NCBI GenBank assembly: GCA_022059125.1
Contig: JAEUWY010000001.1
Location: 248,001 to 312,000, forward strand
Origin: Corynespora cassiicola
Taxonomy: Eukaryota; Ascomycota; Dothideomycetes; Pleosporales; Corynesporascaceae
Length of the DNA stretch: 64,000 nucleotides
Direction: 5' to 3'
The translations under genes were made by a program, and so were the position numbers. The notes beneath the pieces are model-generated. The model worked only from the letters and a program-made list of their open reading frames with translations. It was not told the DNA's origin and searched no databases. This document shows, one piece after another, positions 56,776-64,000 of the stretch (position 1 is its first letter; each line of letters opens with the position of its first letter).

Positions 56776-58051
56776 TATATAATCTCCACCCGAAAAGTAG
56801 TTCGATCCTCATGTACACTTTATGCCTGAATGACGATTTATAGGATATCGAATCGAGGAGCCATGGCTGCAAATTTCTTAGCAGAATGAGCACCGAACAG
56901 CAAACTTGTCCGATGTCCACCATTGCGCGTACAGAGAGGGACAAAGCGGTCTATCACTCGCTCGTATTTTGTCGCGCGCGCTCAAGAGTCGCAGACAGTT
57001 GCGAAAGGATAGTATGCGTCGTAGGGAACGCCTTACGTCAGCTTTGATGGCCCTCCTGCGGATAGTCGAAATATAGAGAATGACTGAGAGGTCCACGGTG
57101 AACCTCTCCTCTGCACGGGGTCGTTGACAGAGTAGCGCCGAGGTGGCACCTAGGTCATGCGGGGCAGTCCCGCACTGTGGCCATGCAAAGCGGCCTGCTA
57201 TTTTCGTCAATCTTGCCGCCGAGGCCATCCAATCACATTAACCATTGCGTACATACTTGTCCACGCACAAGCACAGACCACGCTTACCGCTTGCGGCTTG
57301 GAGGCGGACCGTAGGGCCTATCGCAGTATTGCTGGGGTCTGTTCTAGTCCTGACTTATATATTGAGACTCTGTGGCGGAAGAACACATCGAATGCTTTCC
57401 CCCTCTCATTTGCTATGCTGCTAGATTTTCTTGTCAGAGCTTTTGCCATGCCTCATAGTAGTAAAACGCAGAACTTGCATCAAATTCTCAAGCATCCGAG
57501 AAGAAACAAAGTAGCTTCAGGTGAGTACCGGACCGTAAGGCCTATACTTAGAAGTCGCTGCGCCGCATCGCAAGGGACACAGATTGGACCATAACCGAAA
57601 AACCGAAAACGAAAAACCGAAGACTGAAATAGAAACATGCCTCATTATAGAATCTCGGCACCTCGAAATCTGCAGCTTGCTTTAGTGCGCCATGAAGACA
57701 AGCAGCTTAATGTCTGTGTATAGACTTGGGACATCTCTATGTCACGTGACTATGTGTCATAAATCAACAATTTCTCGGCCCGCAGTGAGGGATGTTGGCT
57801 ACCACCTGATCGCCATCAATCGGTAGCTACGCTCCATCGACTATGTTCCCTTCTGTTCTCGTTGTTCTTCCATTTTTTCCACTTGCTGCAATTTTGGCTT
57901 CTTTAATGGACTGCTCGACAATATTCACATTTAGATTAACCCCCTGTTCGTCATTATTCCCCCCACCCCCAATTCTCATACAAGCCTTTTGGCAACATCT
58001 GCTTCCCTCTCAATTTGTGAAAGACAAAATTGTCTTCATTGACATCATACT
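56776..58051. other. Intergenic region
   Basis: No supported gene. A short repeat of AACCGAAAA units lies at 57590-57625. Several 60-145 codon frames here show no conserved pattern. Confidence 0.35.
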
Positions 58052-58615
58052 TTAGTATAGCTCTGCCACCATTCTCCTTTGACTTGGACCGTCACGTCTT
58101 CCACTCTTCTCGAATGAGTGGCCATAACCTCTGAACTCGTTCGGGCCAATGTACTCGTCCGTTTTGGTCTCCTCGCGACAGAAAATGGCAGTATTGTTCG
58201 TGACCTCGACATGGATGGTGAAGTCCTCCTGTTTGTAACTATTCCAGCTCTAGTTTACAAACCCGAGGAGCTTGCGGATGTTATTCTGATCGGTCGCAAC
58301 GTCGATAGAGGCGATGTCGAAGGATGGATGCAAGACATACAATGCGCGGAAGAGCGGCTCGAGAGGACTTTCTGGGTGTCACGCGGCATTTTGAGCGATG
58401 TATATGTTACCAGTGTCTTTTTCCAATCGAAAAGGGGCATTGGGAGGGGACCAGAGGTCTGGGCTGCCAGGGACGGCGATGGTGGGTGTAGCTCTTGGCG
58501 CTTCAATCCAATTATAGGATGCGAGGTGTCGAACGTCAGCGATTGATGCTAAAGCTGGAGTATTGAGGTCTTTGAGAATTAGACGCGAGATTTCAGCTAT
58601 GAGATCGTTTGTCAT
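58052..58615 (-). pseudogene. Relic of a common fungal hypothetical-protein family
   Basis: From ATG 58615 the minus frame reads ISRLILKDLNTPALASIADV, RHLASYNWIEAP, PFRLEKDTGNIYIAQNAA-stop, HPESPLEPLFRALYVLHPSF, DQNNIRKLLGFVN-stop, FTIHVEVTNNTAIFCREE and EYIGPNEFRGYGHSFEK. I recall close relatives in many pleosporalean genomes, sometimes labelled as prenyl-diphosphate synthases without support. The first stop is TGA where CGA (Arg) is expected. The true function is unknown. Confidence 0.65.
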
Positions 58616-59689
58616 GGTTACGGTTGGCTTGCAGTCTACGGAATGCGGAACACGATGATAAACTTCAAGCTGTGAGCTGTGAATGGCTTCTTCTGGAAGA
58701 ATGAAGCTTTTACTTTGTGTATTCACTGTACAAATAGACTCTTGATGAGTAGCTACAATTCTCATATCATTTAAACTTCACCGGATCTTCAGCCTTACCC
58801 CGCGTTGCTTATAGGTGGCAATGTAATGCGTATGTGCCGAATATGCCCGATTTTTTCAACCTTCAGCAACGATCCACGCACATCTTCACAATTTGTCGCG
58901 GTGCGAGGCTGTGCGTTTACAAGGTGAAGTACGATGGGTGGGTAAAGTCTCCTCTCGCCCATCATTCATCATGCTCAGGATTACTGAGTAGTCTAAATTA
59001 GGTCACTTACAGGTATTTCAAGCGGTTTCATGTCAAGCTAAGAGCAGGAATCATCTATCTTCGTCGTTACTAAAAGCCCTTACATGCTACGCATCTGTAC
59101 ATAACTTTCCAAAAGCTTAGCCTGATGGGTCTATAAATTTTGCCTCTATTTAATACACACTAGTCGGGCAGGTCTTTCGATCGCATATCAGCCTGCCATT
59201 GAATTTGGCGATTTAATGAAAATATGTTGCATCGTGACATTGTGGTATTTTAAGATGCATACCTACCAAAGATTCAAATTGATGACTTTCCTCACATCAT
59301 TTGACTCGCCTGTGCAATGAAAAAAAACACCGCTGCTTCTATCTGAGATTGTTATTGGCCGTTCGTTCTGTCAGTCGATCCTCTGCATTGAATGCTAATC
59401 AGCGTCAAATGCTGCTTCCCTGAGATGGGAGTGGGGTATGATAGTCTTGGCTTGTTACACAGCTGAGGCTTGACATGTGGTCTCAGATTATTGGACTGCG
59501 GGATTAGTAATATTAGGCAATCTGTGGTCAAGGTGGGTAAGCCAAACGTTACTTTGCTACCTTTCAATCAATACTGTTAACCGCTGTCTTGAACAGGTGA
59601 AACTGGTTTTCAAAAAGAAGCTCATATTCTATGACGAACTGGTAAGTTCACTTTGTTGATTATCATAGAAGTATCTGACATTCCCGTTA
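58616..59689. other. Intergenic region
   Basis: No supported gene. A possible upstream exon of the zinc-finger gene (about 59540-59640, ..TVNRCLEQVKLVFKKKLIFYDEL) cannot be joined with confidence. Confidence 0.35.
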
Positions 59690-60423
59690 AGCACTTCTTG
59701 CAAACGTTGCAACCGATCTTTCCCTAATAACCGCGCAATACAGCAACACTTAGAAAGCTCGAGTGCACACAATCGGTGTTCGGTTTGCGCCTTTGATGGT
59801 GTATCGTGGGACGACTTACTCAATCATCATCGTTCTACCTCACACATGACTGTATGTCAGGGATGTGATGAGGGTGATGGGATGATATGGAACCCAGAAA
59901 GCAAAGAATATCACGATCATCTGTTAGAAGAAAATGTCTGCGAAGATTGCGAAAGACATTTTGACAGTGCTACTAATCTCGAAAGTGTAAGTGAGCTTGG
60001 GATATTGCCGTGTTTGCGATTTGCTTACAATCTCATAAGCATCGGATGGTTCACATGGATCGCGCAGTCGAATGCTACGGTTGTTATCGGATGTTCAAAA
60101 ACTTCTCTCACATGATTCTTCACTTGGAGTCAGGTGCATGTGATTCGGATATCAGTACAGAAGACTTAAACATGACTGCAGCTCAATGTTACCAATGGCA
60201 AAAATATATAAATCAAGATTATCGTGAAGAGATGCTAGCAGGCCGAGATCTAGAGGAATGGTATACGGATACAATTTTTCCTTTCCTTTGCCCTGAATGC
60301 GAACATGAGTTCTCAAGGCTTTCAGGTTTGCTTCAACATGTGTCAAGTACAACATGCGAGCAGACGACCATATCGGGGGCGATCAAAAAGCTACTACGAT
60401 GGCTAGATAAACAATACAGATAA
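59690..60423 (+). CDS. C2H2 zinc-finger protein, 5' end uncertain
   Basis: Two exons (about 59690-59986 and 60040-60423, GTAAGT..ATAAG) form a run of C2H2 fingers: CKRCNRSFPNNRAIQQHLES, CSVCAFDGVSWDDLLNHHRS (ending H), CQGCDEGDG, NVCEDCERHF, CYGCYRMFKNFSHMILHLES and FLCPECEHEFSRLSGLLQHV. Spacing between the Cys pair and the His pair fits C2H2 fingers. It probably binds nucleic acid. An AG acceptor (GTTAAG) before 59695 could start the first exon shown, with an earlier exon further left. No stop lies between the fingers. It is 1.6 kb upstream of the HerA-like ATPase on the same strand. Confidence 0.7.
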
Positions 60424-61014
60424 ACATTGTGTTCGTTACGTGCAAAAGGTTTCTGTACCTAGAGATGGAGGAGTGTATGTTGACTATTGAATGCTGGACA
60501 AATCGCCAGAGAGATTCTTCTCACTGTTGATGGATGGTGCAGGTCAATTAGAGTTGCCTGTATTATCTAGTTGTTCCAAAACTAGTGAGATTAGGCTTAT
60601 TGGTTCTCTGAGCGAGTTGCCGTCGATATTTGCAGGATGCATTTTGCATTCATCACTACGACGGCGCGCAATAGGTAACGCACTCAGAGAGCAGATACGA
60701 ATAGTGGTTTATCCAGCAACTGTGACATCATTGGCAACAAGAGCTTCCAACTATGAAAACGATATAGTTTTACAAATTTCGAACAGAAGCTAGCGCAAGT
60801 AAAATGATATCATATCAACTAGTTCGTCAAACCCTCACACTTTCCCACCATGTCTAAGAGCTAATTCATCGCAGCGCTACAACACAATCACGATTTTAAC
60901 CGCAATCCTTACATCTCAATAGACTACATGGCTAAGAAACAGACATTCGTGCCCATTTCTATGAGCATCGCTCTTATCAGTACTTATTATGGGCTACACA
61001 CGATTGGCACTAAT
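60424..61014. other. Intergenic stretch with one unassigned ORF
   Basis: A 100-codon + frame from ATG 60491 (MLDKSPERFFSLLMDGAGQL..) has no recognisable domain and may be chance. Confidence 0.3.
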
Positions 61015-61317
61015 TTAGAGCTTGGGTTTCGGTTGTATGCATGATTGCCAAATCGTTACACGCGTAGTGATAACGACAACTTTGGACTTGACTGGCTGCA
61101 CCTCGTGGGACTTGAAGGTGTAGGTCCGCGGAGCAATTGACTCAATATTTTTGAACAGCCAATCGTGAGGTGCGCTGCCGACGTGCATTGGAACACCAAG
61201 ATCGTATCCAGACGAGGTCGCACACAAACAAGCCACTACGTCAGTGCCAGACTGATAACATCCAATTTCCACCATCCACCTCATCCAGGTTACACAGCAT
61301 ACACGCATATGCGCCAA
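61015..61317 (-). CDS. Unrecognised short minus-strand ORF
   Basis: The open frame ends with APRTYTFKSHEVQPVKSKVV and IWQSCIQPKPKL. The composition is protein-like, but no family is recognised and the start is uncertain. It may be a C-terminal exon or relic linked with 61595-61990. Confidence 0.3.
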   Translation of the reverse strand: MAHMRVCCVTWMRWMVEIGCYQSGTDVVACLCATSSGYDLGVPMHVGSAPHDWLFKNIESIAPRTYTFKSHEVQPVKSKVVVITTRVTIWQSCIQPKPKL

Positions 61318-61594
61318 TGATGAACTAAAGAATCAGCTACGCAAAAGAAGCGGTGAGCCTTTTCTCATCATTTCTAATTCTAACCAAACAAACCGATCGC
61401 TTCCATGTTGCAGATGTGCAATGAAGATACGATCCGCGTTATTGTAATTTGAAAAAACAATCCGTGAAATCCATCAGCTACAATCAATAGCCTAACAAGT
61501 TCATATCGATAGTGCTGTATGATGGCGCAAAGCAAAAACCCTCATGTTTATTTTGCTTCGAGTCGGCCTGTTAGTACGAGAAGGTTGCATTTCA

Positions 61595-61990
61595 TATGGC
61601 GCCTACTCCATGGACAAGTTTGCGTTGGGTAGCCTTCAAAGTCTGATTTGCTATCTGCAAAGTTTTATCTGTATCTTCTAGCAAATTATCAAGTCTTTTG
61701 GCAGCCACAATGAGACTTGAAAGACTCTTACGCTCCGTTTCCGGTTCATGTCTATTTTATCGCGGCTAGGCTACTGTCCTCATAGATTGTGGCTTCCATT
61801 CCAACACTAGGTCCTTCGATACGAACTTTGAAACATGGAGCAAGAAGGGCTTTCGTGGCGTTGTGATAATGCGCATGGTATGTCATGATCCCGCCCCCGA
61901 TAACGTTCGGCCTACCAATGAATACGCCTAAAAAAGCACCGTTAATGACGCAAAATGTGGCATTATCCGCGCTGTCATGGAAATTTATAT
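61595..61990 (-). pseudogene. Decayed unknown gene with a Gly-rich strand region and coiled coil
   Basis: The minus strand holds FHDSADNATFCVINGAFLGV, IGRPNVIGGGIMTYHAHYHN and APCFKVRIEGPSVGMEATIY. A one-base shift and stop near 61760 then lead to a coiled-coil frame, HEPETERKSLSSLIVAAKRL, DNLLEDTDKTLQIANQTL, ending at 61595. Both halves look like true protein sequence but need a frame change. It lies divergent to the HerA-like ATPase, about 50 bp from it. No family is known to me. Confidence 0.45.
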
Positions 61991-62041
61991 AACATATATT
62001 CTTGACTATTCAGCTGTCTCAGTCACATAGCCAGGCAAATT

Positions 62042-64000
62042 ATGTCTTTGCAACCTTTAGAAAGATCTGAGGGTATGTTCAAGAACTGGGTTCAACTTCA
62101 GTATCTTGAGTATGGATTCAAGAAAAAGGGAGTTTTTGTGGGTTACAAGAAATTGATAGCTCATTTGAAATCAATAAAAACCAATGAGGTAGATCGGAAA
62201 AGAATCGAAGATATATTGAAGGAGTAAGGATCACACTCCCACTGAACAAGATCCTATTGACAGATTTCAGACACCGAAAAGTGCCACACGGGGATCCTAA
62301 AAGCCTGGGTCGTCCTGATGTATTATCAGCGGACAAAACACAAAGACTCAAGTTGATTAACGAGCTGCAAAAGAAGATAGCCCATCCAGAATCCATTCGC
62401 TACCCCAACAAGGCGTTAGATCAAGGACTAGCTCAACCGCTTCAATCTGTACCAACACCTTCTTCTAGCGGTTCGAAGCCGATCAAATCGCCACACCAAC
62501 CTATATCGACGTATAAGATCCAGGCATCATCACCAGCACAGTCTTACATCCCGAATTCACCTATGACGAAGCACATTTTGAGGCCTTCATTCGATGCTGC
62601 CCAGCAAGAGTTCGATCTTCTTGCGCAAAAAATAAGTCAATTCACTGGAAATGTCGACAAAACCTATGATAAGTCTATAGGTTCCGATAGTGGTGTCATT
62701 GGAGATGAATCGATCCTTGACGATAGATGCATCAATCTGTTGCTGCCATATGATCTGGACCAAGAAGATGAAAGCAGAAGGACTGGCATTGACATCCAAC
62801 ACGCTCCTTTAGTTTCTCGACAGACAATCTCTCGTGAAAATCAACATCTGTTACCTCAAATTGGCCTTCTTGGGACCTACGAATCGTCTCCACTGTTCCT
62901 GAACATCAATGTGCCCTTTTCTGCATTTATTTGTGGAGTACAGGGTAGTGGGAAAAGTCATACCACTTCGTGCGTGTTAGAAAACTCGCTCATCGGTTCA
63001 AAACATTTAGGACGTTTGCAGAATCCACTGTCCGCCCTTGTGCTCAGTTATGGGCATTTCTCCGGAGATGGCACAGGATTCAGCATCAGCGAAGCCGCCT
63101 TTCTAGCGGCATCTGGATCTACGCTAAAAGAACATCCATGTGTCAAGAAGATAAATGTCCTGGTATCTCCTTCCAACCTTGTACGAATATCGAGACTGTA
63201 CAGTCGGATTCCTAATGTGACAGTATCATCGTTCAAATTACAGCCCGAAAATCTTGATATTGACATCATGCTCACCTTGATGGCTGTTAATGAGTCCGAT
63301 GATTTGCCGCTCTACATGGCTCAGGTAACGCATATCCTGCGAGAGATTGCTACTTCTGGACGCTCATTCAACTACATGGAGTTCAAGACGCAACTCAAGC
63401 GATGCAATTTCAATCCAGCACAAACGAACATGCTGCAGCTTCGCTTGAACTTGTTGGAGTCTTTCTTGGACTTGACTGGCAAATCAATCGATCCGCAATT
63501 TGAGCCCGGAGAAATCACCATTATGGACATGTCATGCCCATTTGTTGATGCGAATACGGCATGCATACTTTTCAAAATTGGACTGCAGAAATTTCTGCAA
63601 TCGAAAGTGCGGGGAAAGCTAATCGTTCTTGACGAAGCTCATAAGGTGGGACTCTACCATCAACCATGCGATCTGCCTTACTGAACAGTTCCAGTATATG
63701 CTCGACAATCCTGGAGCAAGGTCCCTTAATGAATCCTTGCTCCAAACAATCCGATTACAACGTCATTATGGCGCGCGCGTCATCGTTTCGACCCAAGAGC
63801 CTACACTCCTTACTGATCTCATCGCTCTTTGCTCGATTGTCATCATACATCGCTTTTCGAGCCCCGAATGGTTTGCAGCACTCAAACGTCATATCCCAAT
63901 GGCAGGATACAACCATGACAGTCTAATACACGAGATAGAGAGTTTGAAGACAGGGACGGCGTTGGTGTACTCATCAAACGCCGTACTTGGAAATGATGAG
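62042..64000 (+). CDS. HerA/FtsK-like P-loop ATPase, cut by the right edge
   Basis: Exons 62042-62223, 62271-63645 and 63689 onward join in frame (GTAAGG..TTTCAG, GTGGGA..GAACAG), giving at least 623 residues. After a disordered Ser/Pro-rich N-terminus, the ATPase core starts at VPFSAFICGVQGSGKSHTTS (Walker A) and reaches KVRGKLIVLDEAHK (Walker B). It continues with SLLQTIRLQRHYGARVIVST and QEPTLLTDLIALCSIVIIHR. The D-E-A-H-K box followed by 'RxxRHYGxRVIxSTQEPT' is what HerA/VirB4/FtsK-type hexameric motors show. Such enzymes translocate DNA or proteins; the cellular role of fungal homologues is not known to me. The gene is undamaged as far as visible. The 3' end is outside the window. Confidence 0.85.

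Noticed and set aside
1..64000. CRISPR array, operon structure or bacterial insertion sequences
   Set aside because: Spliced genes and fungal families throughout; no regularly spaced repeats of CRISPR type.

Overview
The window looks like accessory, repeat-rich DNA from a filamentous ascomycete, most likely a pleosporalean dothideomycete. Genes carry short introns of about 45-75 nt with fungal GT..CTAAC..AG signals. The gene families are typically fungal: HET, a HET-NACHT-WD40 NLR, a PTH11-like receptor, GH28, an Erg6-type methyltransferase, Fot1/pogo transposases and fungal PD-(D/E)XK nuclease-like proteins. Many relics carry stops explained by C-to-T or G-to-A changes (TGG to TAG/TGA, CAA to TAA, CGA to TGA), as expected from repeat-induced point mutation (RIP). 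All calls are from reading alone; no database search was run.

Layout. 0-15.8 kb: a metallo-beta-lactamase-fold gene cut by the left edge, an intact secreted GH28 pectinase, then relics (P450, BTB/POZ, two PD-(D/E)XK proteins, a Fot1/pogo fragment, PTH11-like receptor, acyl-CoA-binding protein, SDR). 15.8-19.8 kb: a GC-rich, core-like block with intact ETF-ubiquinone oxidoreductase and the 5' end of an SR splicing-factor gene that stops abruptly. 19.8-23.2 kb: a decayed anhydro-MurNAc kinase homologue and a HET fragment.

23.3-39.9 kb: intact metabolic genes lie between relics: a P450, a sterol C-24 methyltransferase homologue, two related small four-helix membrane proteins, a secreted FAD-linked oxidase and an NAD-dependent epimerase whose promoter and first exon are tandemly duplicated. 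They could form a small tailoring cluster, though no core synthase is visible. Between and after them are a HET relic joined to a pogo transposase relic, another HET pseudogene and a frameshifted PD-(D/E)XK gene.

44.4-48.5 kb holds an intact HET-NACHT-WD40 NLR-type gene with ten nearly identical WD40 repeats. The right third has a TPR-SET methyltransferase homologue, an FtsJ-fold methyltransferase-like gene, several relics, a C2H2 zinc-finger gene and a HerA-like P-loop ATPase that runs off the right edge.

Inverted and direct duplications tie the region together: a ~690-bp segment (25.7 and 40.2 kb, partial third copy at 15.5 kb), a ~228-bp inverted pair (14.0 and 31.7 kb), a ~135-bp inverted pair (25.6 and 27.5 kb), and a related upstream module in front of all three PD-(D/E)XK loci.
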